Source: Bombus terrestris | Lineage: Eukaryota; Arthropoda; Insecta; Hymenoptera; Apidae | Assembly: GCF_910591885.1 (NCBI RefSeq) | Contig: NC_063283.1 | Span: 8,479,001-8,543,000 of the forward strand | Direction: 5' to 3' | DNA: 64,000 bases | The notes under the pieces: generated by a model | Seen by the model: the letters and a program-made list of their open reading frames with translations, nothing else | The model's database searches: none | Told to the model about the DNA's origin: nothing | Translations under genes and position numbers: made by a program | Part shown: piece after piece, positions 49,988 to 63,603 of the stretch | How positions within the stretch are numbered: position 1 is the stretch's first letter | Layout of the letters: each line of letters starts with the position of its first letter

Positions 49988-52293
49988 AATATCCTTCCAA
50001 ACTTTCTAAATTTATTTTCTACGAATTTTTTCATTTAGTCTGATCTTACATTAGGATTGTAATAATTGACTTACGTGATAATCTAAAACATTAAAAATAA
50101 CTTTGCACGATTTTCATATTTTATAAAACAGTTCAAAAGACAGATACTTATCCATCGATAGAGAAAACCGCGACTCGGAGGGTCGGAGATGATTGATTCG
50201 CGATTACCACAGCATCGAACGATCGATCCAGGCGAAACGATGGTTAAGCAGATAGGGCCACCTGTCTATTAGCTCCGGGTATCCCGGTATCGGAGTTGTT
50301 GATCCTTTTCCGGACCCCGGGCGAGCGCTTCGTTAATTAATCTGGCAGCAACGGACTCGCTTCGGCTCAAAGGCACCCTTTTTCGCCCCGGTTCATCCAT
50401 CCATTTACTTGCTGCATGCGATCTCTTTCCCGACGCCTTTCACCGCGGAACACGGCCGAGGACAACGAGCCGTGCAAGATAATAATTAAAGTTATAGAAA
50501 AAGGAGAATCACAAGCATGTGCCGTCACTTAAAAATACGATGGTTTATTCTCGATACGTTTCACTTCATACTTTACTTCGTTTAAATTTTTAACGCATAA
50601 ATTTTTCTCCGATTTATCGACAGATGTGTGTATCTCGGAAATATGAATGAATGAAACTTCAACGGAGAATTTAGCATCCGTACATTTGGAAAAGCGAATC
50701 CAAATGTTTAGATAGTATTAAATAAATTGATCGAATAATTTAATTTCCTCTACTTTTGATCCTATCTCAAAGATAAAATTAATGAAATTCTTCGTTCGTA
50801 TCTTTATATGTAGGACAATTTCATTTTATTAGTTTTTCCACCCCTAAAACCAACCGATTGTTCCACCAAAGCTGCTTTCTCGCCAGTACAAAAGAATCGT
50901 CGCGTGTCGGCGATTGGTCGACGAAGCACCAGCGAAACAATCGGATCGAGCCGATTCTAAGGCGACGCGTGGATGATTCGCGAAGGTTGGTCGATGCGGG
51001 CAAAGACGAAAAATTAAGTCGTCCGCCCGATTATTCTCTCCGCCCCCGTGATTCTATTCCAACCTACTAATAGAGTCGTTCTCGTGTACTCTTTTGCTTG
51101 TCAGGCGAAACTATCACGGCGTTGACCCCACGCTCGGCCGGATAATCGACTGAAAATAACCCCAAGAGACACAGGACCCGCCTGGTTCCCCGGACGCAGC
51201 CTCCCGAATACAAAGTCGGTGCATCTGTTCCGTTGTTCGTAAAAGGAACGAATGACTCCGACAATTAGAGAGCAGAAATCCCGGCGAAGCGCTTTTACGA
51301 GCTTCTTCTTTTCTTGCTCACGCGATCGCGGAGATTGCGCCTGCCTGCTATGGGGTGGAATCGGCCAGATTAAATCGGTCGGAGGAACGATTACGTCCTG
51401 TCTGGACGGAAATAATGCGCGTCAGGGGCTGGTACTCGCTGCCGTGGACCAAAGAATTAGAATCTCTTTTGAATTTCTCTTGGATCGACGATTAGTGCTG
51501 GAATTAAAGTATCTGCCTGTAGGATAAAGCAGCGATTTCCATCCTTTACCGCCTCATGACACGCGTAAAGTAATTATTAAAAATTAAAACAACAAAGATA
51601 CGTTACGCAAAATTTGCTTCAATTACTCGTATTAACAGATAATGATAAAAGCTCGATATCTTCCTATTGATTCTCAATCTCTCGGAAAATCAAATAGAAG
51701 ATTCCATCGCTACCAAACCACCTCCTCGAATGGAAAGAAGAAATCAAGAGATCGAATGATCGATGGATCACTTGTAATTAAATGCACCATTAAGCAGGCT
51801 TTGACGAGCGCGGAGAGTTAACCCTGATACAATAGCCAGGCAACGTAAACAACGAGAAACCGATCTTTGTCGTCTAATTCAGGAACGCGGTGGGTGGGCA
51901 ATGGCCATGACAAAAGGCACATTTAGTTAAATGCAAGGCGCGAGCCCGCGTACCGCATTGTTTTGATCCGGTTTGAGTGGGTACAATTAGATCACGCTGC
52001 CGGCGCTATAGTTTCGACCCCTTATCGAACCAGAGGGGGCCCAGATTGGCTTCGTTGTAAGCCAACGCGATACCAAGCCAGTTTTAGCATGCAACGATGT
52101 ACCGGTGGCGTGTCGCGAATCTCTTTTCATCGATCTGATGACCACCTCGTCCATTCGTGCGGTAAGTGGATAGAGTAGACTGCCAGTGGTACCTTGTCGA
52201 ACACAGCTTGCCTACATAAGGGAGTCGTTCATTTAATACTTGCCGCTTTTCTTTCTTCTCCGCCATTTCCCTCCTTTTTGTTTGTCAACCTTC

Positions 52294-52338
<45 letters not shown>

Positions 52339-55300
52339 TCTATTCTCCCCTTCCTCCGGTAACCACTAGACGAACCTGTCGAAAGCCGAATTGATCCAAC
52401 TGAGTTTTTATTAATTTCTTAGTTTAACTATACATAAATACATGAACGATACTCGATTCTCAAGAAACAACTAGTTCATTTGCATAAGTTCATCCGTCCT
52501 AAGGTAAATTTACACAACGTATTAAACAGCAACGTATATAACATATCATCGTTTTTCTATACTTTTCGAGTTACGGAACAGATCGATGCGATTTCCGAAC
52601 GACTCGAATACGACGTTTACGAGGGAAACGAAACGAACTGCTTAATTGGTAAAGACTAAACAAGACCGAGAATCGGATAAATCGGTCCAAATGCTAACTG
52701 CCAGATTAACGTGAGTCTAACGTGGTCGATTCTTTCCCTAATGCTTCTAGATCGAAGCTTCTCAATAGACCAGGGTCTCTTTCAAAGTCTCTTCGCGATT
52801 TTGTGCAACGGAGAGAATCTAACCGTGAAACGTTGCCAACGTATCCTATTTGGAACGGTGACGATCCATCTGAAGAGAAATGAGAACACCGATGCAGTCG
52901 AACGGGGATAGCAGTCAAGGAGGAGAAATTCGTGGAGCGGCTGCAGCAGGGTAATCCGATTAGCCGATCACCTCCGAATGCGCCTCGTAACCGGAAAGCC
53001 AGTGTGAAAGTGCTAAACGAGCAATAAGAAAGTAATGGCAGTGTGTTCAAAGCAAAAAGCCAGCCCCTTTCGAAAGCAACATGGGCGGGCTTTCTATCAC
53101 GAATCAACGACTGGTGGAGGGGGTGGAAGAGTACACCGCCGCGGTAGCGGGTGCAATTACGGATTTTGAGTGACAGATGCTCGCCCAGTCGGCAGTCGGA
53201 AGATTAAAACAAGTAATCAAAGCCCCAGTAGCCACCCCGGGATGGATATGGATGGATGCATTCCCCTGCCTCCACTGGGTACAACCCCACCGCTCCATTT
53301 CTCTCTATCTTCCTCTCTGTGTCTCGTTTTCGTGGCCGCGCCACGTTTTCTCTCCTTGCCTTGCTTCCTCGCCACCGACCGGGCCTAGCAAGCGAGGGTT
53401 ACCACCAGCTACTATAATATCCACCTATCAAGCCGCGCTCTGAATGCTCCTTTAAGAAAATGTTCCTTTTTCGCTTCTCAGTACTCCTCAGCCGGGAGGT
53501 TATTAGACGGCTCCTATCCCTGGCAGGGAAAAAACGAGTGGCTGACAGGAGAGCAAGGGGAAGGGTAAGAAAGGGAGACTCAAACGACCAGCGAGTTCTA
53601 TTTCACGAGAAAACGATAGAGGATGCTCTTTGACGCGCGCGTTCGCTCGCTTCGATCGGCTCCGCTCGACAACAACCGGCCGGTTCGCCAGTCGACTCAC
53701 TTTCTTCCTTCTCTTTTTACTTCTTGTCCACGCGCTAACAACCAGCGCCACGACTATAGACTATAATCGCGGTGAAGACGATGCTAACAAAATTAAGCGA
53801 TTTGCCGCTTATTGTTATCCGCGTAACAGAATGTAGCGTGAGATCTTTGGCACCGATGAATTTACAGGGATTACGAGTAAAGCGTTGAAGTGTTTGAGAT
53901 TTACTTTCAGCATGATTTTTGTCGTAATTTTTATCGTGAAAATGATCTAGTATCTTCTTTTATAATTATATCAGGTCACCACTCCATAAGTAGTGCGATT
54001 TTTTTTCATATATTAGATGAAAATAAAAGATTGCCTGTGTTTGATCAATTGTTTATTTCTTTTTATTAATCTTTCTATTCCAACTTTATAAACCCTTCAT
54101 AGCAACAGTTTTCATCGTTTTAAATTCAACTTCTAAAAAAATTGCATTAGTTATACGTAGAATGACGTAATATTTCTAACAAATCTATCCCAAATTCCGT
54201 CTACATTTTCATCTCGAAATTAATGCATTAAGCTAAAGTACCTAAACACCATCCGTTTTATATTTCGAAATTAATGGATCAAGTTCGGTATGAAAGTTTA
54301 ACAACCAGACTAGAGTGAACAGCGACGTTAAGGATAAATGTTAAGGTCGGTTAAGCGTTCGTTACGGGCAACAAAAGGAGCAATTAGAGCAAGAAGCCGT
54401 ATGGCCGCAGCCCCAACAATCGCGGGGGCGGAACAAACCGACGACGATAGGCGACTAGAAAGTCGATTAGAGGAGGAAAATCCGCGTTCGCCTACCGACG
54501 ACATAATCCACGTTCACTCTTAATCGGACAGACGTTACGACGGAAGTGGCAAGCGTAAAAATATGGTTCGATAATCGTTATGGCGAAACAATCACGGAAA
54601 AGTAGAATGAAGGAAAAAAAGAAAACAGAATGTAATTCGATTTCGCAAACTTTCTAAGAGACGAAGGCGCGAATCGACGAAAAAATCTATTTTGCTATCG
54701 TGGCAACGATTGAATTCATAAGTTCCTTTCTGGTACTTTCAAGCGTGCGTGCCACGATTTCAATCGATTATTCAGCATTTGTCTGACTTCTTTGTCCATC
54801 GGTATTTCTATCCTTCTCTACAAAAAAAATATTGCGACATGAAACACATTTTAGTAATGGTAACGCGTGAACGCGTAAAAACGAAATCTCTTTATTTTCA
54901 GCGTTTCTATGATCAAGGCATACTTACGTTTCCGAATGAAAGATAAAAAACTGTTTTTGTTTTTTTTTTGTAAATTAAGAAAATAAATATTTCAGTATTT
55001 TAATGATTTGATAGATATCGAATAGATTTTGTTCGATGAACGTGAGCAATATCCCTTCTTATCGATGCGCGACGACTCGACAGGACTCGAGGAGACGGAA
55101 TATGTTTAATCTTGAGATTTCGGTTCGCAGAAGGTAGGATTGGATTTTATAGGGCGAGAAAGGATGAGCCGTTTATCTCTGGCGTCGCTTTTCAGTTTTT
55201 CCCTGCTTCTCGGTCTACCTTATACATCGTTCGTCTTCCAACCCCTCTTCTTTGGTTACTTTATCCCTTCTTTCGGGGGCGTTACCGGCGTCGGTATCTT

Positions 55301-56099
55301 CTTTATGAAATAATAAGCTCTCTCTTTTAAATTCATCGCTAATGCGGTCCCGCCGATTCCTTAGATCGACCTCCTTTCCGCCACTCAGACCTCTTTTGTA
55401 ACGATCAATATCAATCTAAATGTAAAACTTTCTATTGATTGATTGATTGAAAAAAAATATATCGATTCGATAAAATAAATATCTCTATATTAGTAAAAGA
55501 TATTAAGCGATTTCTAAATAAAATTATCCCGTAATCATTTAAGCTATGATAATAATCTGTCTTATACTTTTCCATCATTACTCCTTTCTTACATAAATTT
55601 GGGGAGAATTACTTTCACTGCGGAAAGACGAAGAAGAGAAGCTAATCCGAAACAGACTTTCAGAGATTTATCCTATCGTCATTACTTTCATCGCCACAAA
55701 GAATAAAATTGACCAATACAAGATTGCTATTCTCCTTCTATACTGACACTCCAGATTCGACCCTTGAATCCTCTGTATCACGCGCGTATGTACGAGACTG
55801 TTCACGTATCTTTTTCTCCCCCTTCTTACTTTCAATTCAAGCACCGCAAGCAGTCCTCTCATGGCCTTTGCTTCTGATTCAAGAGTCCGAACATACATAC
55901 CCTCCATCTTGTAGCTGAAAAAGTTCTGTCTAAAAGCGGCCCGATTACATAAACGCGCATATTATCGTTCGTATTTTTCACAACTTGAAAAAAAAGAAAG
56001 AAATTAAAATAAAGAATAATTTTTAAAAATTACGTAAGGTTATAAGACGCATATTATCCCGTCTTTGTGATATTTGCAAATATATATTAATATTCTATT
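49988..56099. other. Intergenic region upstream of the compact gene block
   Basis: About 6 kb without a supportable gene. It holds a TC microsatellite at 52292-52335 and a small tandem duplication near 54.20-54.30 kb. Base composition shifts from mixed CpG-rich DNA to AT-rich DNA around 54-56 kb. A frame near 53.63-53.84 kb encodes a hydrophobic segment but has no ATG start. Confidence 0.5.
52292..52335. repeat. (TC)n microsatellite
   Basis: About 44 bases of TC repeat with one G interruption. Confidence 0.95.
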
Positions 56100-56105
56100 T
56101 TTATT
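56100..56105 (-). terminator. Probable polyadenylation signal of Prx3
   Basis: AATAAA on the minus strand lies about 60 bases beyond the Prx3 stop codon, in AT-rich DNA. The position is typical for a short insect 3' UTR. Confidence 0.45.
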
Positions 56106-56164
56106 ACTCCATATTACAATACATTATATGTTATACGTTTATGAAAACGGTTCGTTCGCAATGT

Positions 56165-57065
56165 TCAATTAACTGATTCAAAGTATTGTTTACTATCTTT
56201 TGGGTTTGGTTTAATAGTTTTAGAATCTGGCTGCCAGTTGGCAGGACAGACTTCTCCATGTTTTTCAACAAACTGAAATGCCTTGATGAGCCTCAATGTT
56301 TCATCTACGCTTCTGCCCACTGGTAAATCATTTACGCTAAACTGCCTCAATATTCCTTCTTTATCTATGATGAAAAGGCCTCTTAAAGCAACTCCAGAAT
56401 CCGGGAGAAGGACATTATATTTAGCTGATATTTCCTTGTTAAAATCACTGAGAAGAGGATAACCCAAATTGCCACCCAGGCCTCCCTGTTTTCTTGGCGT
56501 ATTAGTCCATGCTAAATGACTAAAATGCGAGTCTGTAGAAACTCCAATCACTTGCGTATTCAGAGCTTTAAACTCTGAAATTTTCTCACTGAATGCTATC
56601 AACTCAGTGGGACACACAAATGTGCTAAAAATAAAGCCTTGTATTTATTTTAGAAGAAATATTTGGTTTTCTCTGGTCGTTCTCTATAGTTAAAACTTAC
56701 AAGTCTAAAGGATAAAAGAAAAGAACAACATATTTTCCCCTGTAATCACTTAGGTTGATTTCCTTGAAATCACCATCAACCACGGCAGTTCCAGAAAACT
56801 CAGGTGCAGATTTCTGAATCTGAAGCTGACAAGAAAAAGGATTGCTACTAACGCAAAGACTTCGAGCGTATTGCACTAACGTCGGCTGTCGAGTTTTAAA
56901 CATCAAATTTGATGTTGTAACAAATATCTGTAAATATATATATTACGTTACATATTAAAATAAACTTCAGAATTTAAATGAATTAAATGATTGATATCTC
57001 TATCAAGTTAATCGACTTACCGCTTTACATGTTTGGGAATGTAAAGATGCTATCAATCGAAGCAT
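56165..57065 (-). CDS. Prx3: Mitochondrial thioredoxin-dependent peroxiredoxin (Prx3 / PRDX3 type)
   Basis: The coding exons on the minus strand are 57065-57021, 56927-56701 and 56624-56165. Donors are GTAAG and GTAAGT; acceptors are TTTACAG and TTTTTAG. All junctions keep phase, giving 243 aa. The N-terminus ([11 protein letters not shown] and onward) is basic and lacks acids, as expected of a mitochondrial presequence. The PxxxTxxC active site is P88, T92 and peroxidatic C95 in FVCPTE. The active-site Arg is R172, and the resolving cysteine is C217 in EVCPANW. This typical 2-Cys enzyme reduces hydrogen peroxide using thioredoxin in the matrix (family knowledge). The GGLG motif (138-141) and C-terminal YF (238-239) are both present. 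Its head faces the 3' end of NELF-A, about 1.1 kb away. Identification is firm; the mitochondrial subtype is inferred from the presequence and sequence type. Confidence 0.95.
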
Positions 57066-58201
57066 TATTAATATATAAATTACCGGTTACGTGGATGAAG
57101 AAGTATTAAAACGAACACGAGGCTACTTCACAAAATAATACTTATTCAAAGCTTACTCTCCAAAGGTTTAATAGCTTGTAGTTCTTAAAGAGGTTATATA
57201 ACTCACTTTTCTTGTAAACAGCGCATTTTAATAATAATTACTAAAGATCTCTGTATTACATTTATTTCAATCACATACAGATTTATTCACGTGCAAATTT
57301 TTATAAAAATAATTGTTTAATCTCTTACGAAATATTCTCTTCAGAAATCAGGATACTCCTACAATAAAATGTTAGAGGGCGACAAACGTAGGATTAAAAT
57401 TCAAAACTGATCTTTGGAATCGCCAATATTTCGATATTCAACTCGATACTTGAATTATTCTCGAACAATATAACCGATCGTACTCGATTGATTGATAAGG
57501 TATAACTGTTAATAAAATTAAATATTTATCAATATAACCATATTTTATTCAAATAACAATATTATAAGTTTTATGTTCATTCTTATTCAGTGGGGAAACA
57601 TATATTTTATATGTATATTTTATATATATATATAAACGATAATCGTAGCATATAAATTAATAACGTTTGGTTTCTCCTACAATGGAAAATATCACACTGT
57701 CCGTTGATAAATAATATTTAACTTTATAATTAACCAATGATTCATGATAATTTGTTCATTGTCGGTGAAACCAAATGCGCGTTAAAAATAGAGATTTTTA
57801 TTTCAGATAGGGTTTGAAATTTGTTGAAAATTACGTTCATACGTTATATACGTTGTGTCCAATAAAAAATGCATTCGCCATTTGATTCATCCTCTATTTT
57901 GAAAAATGGAAACGATGTATTTCTTGATTATTACATATTATCTTTCTGAAGTAACACAAGTTCTTCTCTTATAACTTTAAAATATACACCGCACTTTGAA
58001 GCCTTACTACTAAAACATGATATACAGGTCTGCTTACAGAGGCCACATCTTGCCTTCTGCACTCAAATTCTTTAGCTATCTATACAACAGATCTTCTTTA
58101 AAAACAGTCATCCAAACAACGGCAATGTCATTAATTTATATAATAGCGATCCGAAAAAGATCTGTTTTCGTTTTGTTTTCTTTTCTTTTCTTGTTTTTTG
58201 T
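57066..58201. other. Spacer between Prx3 start and NELF-A stop
   Basis: AT-rich DNA of about 1.1 kb on which both genes are read leftwards. It must contain the NELF-A 3' UTR and the Prx3 promoter. A run of alternating TA around 57.60-57.64 kb is the only repeat. No additional gene is seen. Confidence 0.6.
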
Positions 58202-59912
58202 TTAATTGGAAGCCGTTGCAGTTGCATTGGAAGCAGGAGTTGTAGCGGACGTTGATTCTTCTGTGACGATTCGTCGATTTTTTTTTATCCTTTTCCATTC
58301 ACCATTCGTGTAATTCATTTGAAAATGTGTCTCGACTAACATAGGTACACTTGTACCGTCCGGTTGCGTCACTTCTTCTATATTTTCCGAGAGCATTACT
58401 GTAACTATATTACCCAATTTCGGACAAGGATTATCTAAACAATAAAAGATGATAGATAAGAGTGTTTATATTAAAAGATATTTGAGATTGTAACAAACAG
58501 GCGCATACCCCTTGAACCAGCCATAAAACCTAGAATAAGGGCTTTTTCTGGTCGGGTTACTTTGTTAGCTGTTCTAAACATTTCTTGCGCCTCCAACATT
58601 TGTTCTCGCTAAAAATACACAAAATAAATTAACGATCTTATAGAAGTATGAATCCTATATTGTAAATATTTCTACGTACCGTGAGAGACAAGCCTTTTCT
58701 TGTGTTTGCTGCTGCATTGGCAGGTTGTGCAGTAGTTTGTATACGAATTTGTGTAACTGTCTGAGCTGGTCTAACCGTTTGTACTCCGACAGGTGTACTT
58801 TCCACTGGTGTAATAACTGTCGGTGTCGCAACAGGTAATACTGTACTTGGAGTTGAAGGTGTACTTGGTGTTGTAGCTGTATTAAAAAAAGAAATGAATT
58901 ATTTTCTGTTCATCATATGTAACTATATACAAAAACATACGAGTTTGCGGCGTGGTTACTGCCGGTGCTCCACTTGGAGGAGTAGATGTCGTATAAGATT
59001 GTATAGATGCTACAGGAGTGATTGGAGTAGCAGGTGGATTAATCGAAGTTAAACCCTGAGCATACTCTGGCGTCGTCGATGATTCTGTTGTAGTGGTAAC
59101 TGTTGATGCTGCGGCAGCTGCCACTGCTTGAGCTTCTGCAACTTTCTTCTGTTGTTCTTCTAATTCAATCATTCTTTTTCGTTTCTTTGCTTGAGCATAA
59201 CCAAGTGGTTGTTCATTAATATCTAGTAACTTAATGCCACCATCTTTGCGCATCCTATTACTGAGAGGTGTCCTATTAGACATTGAAGAGCTCGTAAGTG
59301 AGGGAGAGCGAAAACCACTTGGAGGAACTCTACTAGGAATGCCTTTCAGAGGTGCTGCAAATAATATATTACTTTATATTTTCATATTCTTTTTGTTTTG
59401 TCGAGATAATCTTAACTAGAACTACATATATAAGCTTACTTGTGTCAGTCATTTTTCTAGGCATTCCTCTGCTCCTCACAGGCACTGTAGGAGCAGTACT
59501 TTTTTTCAAATTACTTGCAGCATCTGTACTTTTTTGAAGTAACTCTGCTCTTAATGCAGCACTTTTTGGTTTTCTTTTTAGAGTAAAATGCTTGACTGGG
59601 GTAGGCTGTTGACCAACCACAGAAGTAAGAGCAGTCTTATTAAGATAATGACATTCCAATGGAAGCATTGCTGGGTCATTTTGTTTTTTTAAAAGTTTCC
59701 GAAGATCATTAACTAATTCTCCAAAAATAGGTCTATGTTCATCTAAATCAGTGATATCTGTATTTAAAGAACCTATAGAAGGAAATGTCTTCATCGCTTC
59801 GGATAACATTGATACCCACAATTCGCTGTCCAATGATGCCACTTCAATGATTTCTTCCAGTTCAACACGCCACTGCGCAATTTAATAAAATTATAAATTA
59901 CAAACGTACGTA

Positions 59913-60011
<99 letters not shown>

Positions 60012-60468
60012 TTATATTTATACATAGAAATTAAGCTTAAAATATCAAATATCAAATATCAATTATATTAAAAATGAAGGAATACATTACATATTTTTTT
60101 TAAGTATAAATAATTAAAATTCATAAATTTATTTTATGGATTATTCAATATTCAACGTATTGAGGCCATCGTTATAAATATTTTTACGCGTATTTTAAGA
60201 ACAAATTGCTGCACTTTTTCGCGCCTTAGATATTTGTAACAAACAAACTGTGCCTTACCTCCTCGACATTCCGTCTTGGAATGTGGAAAAATGAAAGAAG
60301 TAATTTAAGTTTAACTTGCGTTTGAAGATCTGGAAAACAGTCTTTAATGTTTCGCAGTACTTCTGCGTTGAGTTGTGAACAAATTGAACTTCCAGTCCAG
60401 CTATCATTTGACGTTCCAAGCTTGTTATGAAGCCACAACGACGTATCACTGTCCCTTACATTCGCCAT
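58202..60468 (-). CDS. Nelf-A: Negative elongation factor subunit A (NELF-A)
   Basis: Six coding exons on the minus strand: 60468-60259, 59872-59440, 59354-58941, 58876-58680, 58608-58509 and 58434-58202. All introns are GT/AG and in phase, giving 528 aa. The N-terminal HDAg-like domain, which contacts NELF-C, is recognisable from DTSLWLHNKLG through VKLKLLLSFFHIPRR and ASLDSELWV to MLPLECHYLNKTAL and VKHFTLKRKPKSA. Next come TPLKGIP, a basic KRKR segment and a long Thr/Pro-rich linker. The C-terminal block has EAQEMFRTANKVTRPEKALILGFMAGSR. NELF-A is part of the nuclear complex that holds RNA polymerase II in promoter-proximal pause (established). MANVRDSD (60468) is preferred over an ATG 51 bases upstream because it matches the family N-terminus. 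Intron 1 contains a long CA microsatellite. Confidence 0.95.
59916..60008. repeat. Long (AC)n microsatellite in NELF-A intron 1
   Basis: About 46 uninterrupted AC dinucleotides, 93 bases, immediately after a short TACG repeat. It lies 44 bases from the exon 2 acceptor, within the intron. The length makes it a likely polymorphic marker. Confidence 0.97.
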
Positions 60469-60525
60469 ATTGGAGTCGTTTGTTTCGTACATTTGACGTA
60501 CATTGCCGTGGTGCGCCACATGTTA

Positions 60526-60546
60526 TTCCCGCCATGTTCCCGCCAT
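60526..60546. promoter_or_regulatory. Tandem TTCCCGCCAT boxes upstream of NELF-A
   Basis: Two copies of TTCCCGCCAT are separated by one base, about 60-80 bases upstream of the chosen NELF-A start codon. The core resembles E2F sites (TTTSSCGC), and the GCCAT part resembles YY1/Pho sites. Binding is inferred only from the motif match and position. Confidence 0.4.
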
Positions 60547-62286
60547 AAAGTAACGTGACATGTGTATATCCATACAGTATACAAATTGTAGATGGACATT
60601 GATTTATTCATGATGTATTAAATGTATATATCATATCAATATCACATCAATACATAATTATATCAAAGAAGGTTCAAGTATACCCATGTGTAATGCTAAA
60701 CCAAAGTTAAATTATTCCATACCTATTTTGAAAATTTGCGAAAGGATCTAAATGAACATCTATGATTAAAGGATCAAAAATTATCACCTATTTGTGAATC
60801 TGAAAAAGGGAGAACATGTATGACCACTACATGAAAATTCTGAACCAGTATAGGTCTGTGGCTCACTCTAGCGTAAATACCTTGTACTACAGTAAGGTAA
60901 AAGCTACCGCGACGAATTTAACTATATAGCAGCCTGGCCGAGGCAATGAACAAAGTTTATTTAACAAGTTTATTAATTAAACGTAGTAATTATTAGTCAA
61001 TAATAACTGTGATCACTCTCAAATTTCGTATTCGATTTCGTTACAAAAGGCATACATTTCGAAGATATAAATCGCACGTTTTTTAATACTATAAACTTCA
61101 ATTAAATTAACATTTACAGGCATTAGTTAATAACTATTTGTGTTATTGGATAATAAATAAAACGTAAATTGTCATGTAAAATCCGAGCAGAGAAATGGGC
61201 TGCTCTATGACCTAAAAAGTTAGAATCGTTGAATCGTAGAATCATTAGAACCGTCACGCTGAGCTCAGAGTCTAAATAAATTTCATTAAAGGGCAAAACT
61301 TTTTTTAAGGTACTTAATCTATTATAATTCAATTTTAAATATGAGTTATTGTTTAAGTTAATTTTTCTTGCCATGTGATTCTTCAATTAAACATCGAAAT
61401 AGTTTTCCGAATTGTTTGAAGTTAAAACACAAGCAGAGTGCCTCAATACTCCACAGGCTGCAACCTCGTGAAAATCCTCAGAATCTTTAGATCACGCAAC
61501 AATGTAATAGAACAGGTTTCAAAAATAATGTCATTAAAAAATGTATATAAGGTTGCCTATAATTAATTCTACAACTACAAAAATAATGGTACCTTATAAG
61601 AAAGTATATTTCTGAAAATGAACCAGAAATGAAAAAGCTATGTTTTACTTTTTCAATTCATTTATCATATAGAATCATTCCTTTACTGATTGTACCAACT
61701 AATGAAAATAATTGAGATTTGTTACTTAATGAAGAGAAAAGAAATTATATGGAAACGCATGCATTAATCCATTGATTCATAGTCACATTTAATGCAAAAT
61801 GTATCAAGAATACATTATACTCCAGGAATACTGATATTAATAATATAAATTCAAACTTTTCATCATTAAGACAAATTTTGTATATTTTTATATACTAGCT
61901 TATATTTAATATAATTAATATTAATTTATATAAATGAAAATTATTTGATGTTCAGTTCCTACAAACAAAAAGGTAAATATTGAATGCCAATGTACCACAA
62001 TAGGAAAGTTAAATACTTCATTGAATGAAATTATTAAAAATGTTATTATTACATATATTGTAGAAGTTAAGAATGCATATTTCCATACTTATTGATTTGT
62101 AATACTAATTCTCTTTCAACTGTTTTTTAAAACGTCGGTCTTTGCGTTTGTATTTTTGTACCTTTGTAAAAGTAAAAGCTTCTACAGGTACGGGTAAATT
62201 AGTAATTAATTAAAACGGTTAATTAATAAAATATTAATTGATTTAAAAATCTTTTACAGATTTGTTAGAAATACATGACAATGATT
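60547..62286. other. AT-rich spacer between NELF-A and RpS23
   Basis: About 1.7 kb between the NELF-A promoter and the RpS23 stop, containing the RpS23 3' UTR. Frames such as the one at 61123-61386 on the minus strand show no similarity I recognise and no splice partner. No RNA gene is seen. Confidence 0.55.
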
Positions 62287-63025
<739 letters not shown>

Positions 63026-63048
63026 CTTGCTCGTTGTTCTATACGATC

Positions 63049-63056
63049 GGAAGAGG
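63049..63056 (-). promoter_or_regulatory. 5' TOP-like pyrimidine tract of RpS23
   Basis: On the minus strand the sequence CCTCTTCC lies about 24-31 bases upstream of the RpS23 ATG. Ribosomal protein mRNAs usually start at a C within such a tract, which couples their translation to TOR signalling (established for the class). The transcription start near 63056 is inferred. Confidence 0.5.
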
Positions 63057-63603
63057 CTAACGTGAATATCTAATAAATCAACGTTGTCTGTTACCGATGT
63101 ATTAGAAATTATACGATTTCGAATGAAGTATCCGCATGTAAGCGTCTTCGATTATAGCTTGATACTTTTTAATTGGTCGACAGAATTTAGAAACCCCGTT
63201 AGGATTAAATATAGATAGATTATTATTAATAAGATAAAAGTCAAATGAACATGTATAAAAAATATAAATTAAGAAGAGAAAGAACAATTTTTTTTTTGTT
63301 AAAGGATATTATACCCTCACAAGCACCGGTTATACAATACTACTATTTCATGTATTATAAGTATAACTGATTTTGAAATGAGTTAACGAGTTAATGAGTT
63401 TATTTCTTTGCCCCGGAAGTCCTTCCAAAATACATTATTACTTAGGCTCCAACAAATAGTGCGATTTTTAAAATAATTGAGAATCGACCATTATTTCAAC
63501 GAATGAGTTTCCCGCGGATACAAATGGCGTCTCTTTCACCGCAACGTGATTTATATTTATATGTGGGTTTGTTGTGACAAATCTAGCAAATATTTGATGG
63601 AAT
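63057..63603. promoter_or_regulatory. Divergent promoter region between RpS23 and the p53-like gene
   Basis: About 550 bases separate the two divergently transcribed genes. An E2F-like TTTCCCGCGG box lies at 63508-63517, and AT-rich DNA fills the rest. Regulation in both directions from this segment is inferred from the head-to-head arrangement. Confidence 0.45.
63508..63517. promoter_or_regulatory. E2F-like box TTTCCCGCGG
   Basis: A full match to the TTTSSCGC consensus about 90 bases upstream of the p53-like start codon. It is similar in core to the paired boxes ahead of NELF-A. Function is inferred from the match only. Confidence 0.4.

Noticed and set aside
53630..53836. 68-residue frame with a Leu/Phe-rich segment followed by KR and a short tail, reminiscent of a secreted peptide precursor
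   Set aside because: The frame begins at TTG with no ATG before the hydrophobic part, and the Phe/Leu run comes from a pyrimidine tract. No convincing upstream exon was found.
59791..60009. Frame encoding a long Cys-Val repeat on the minus strand
   Set aside because: It is read through the AC microsatellite in NELF-A intron 1; only its last part is real NELF-A exon 2, in that gene's own frame.
60468..60519. Upstream in-frame ATG extending NELF-A by 17 residues
   Set aside because: The extension (MAHHGNVRQMYETNDSN) does not resemble the family N-terminus, whereas MANVRDSDT aligns with MASMRESDT of known NELF-A.
61123..61386. 87-residue minus-strand frame between NELF-A and RpS23
   Set aside because: No similarity recognised, a weak start context and no splice signals; likely chance in AT-rich DNA.
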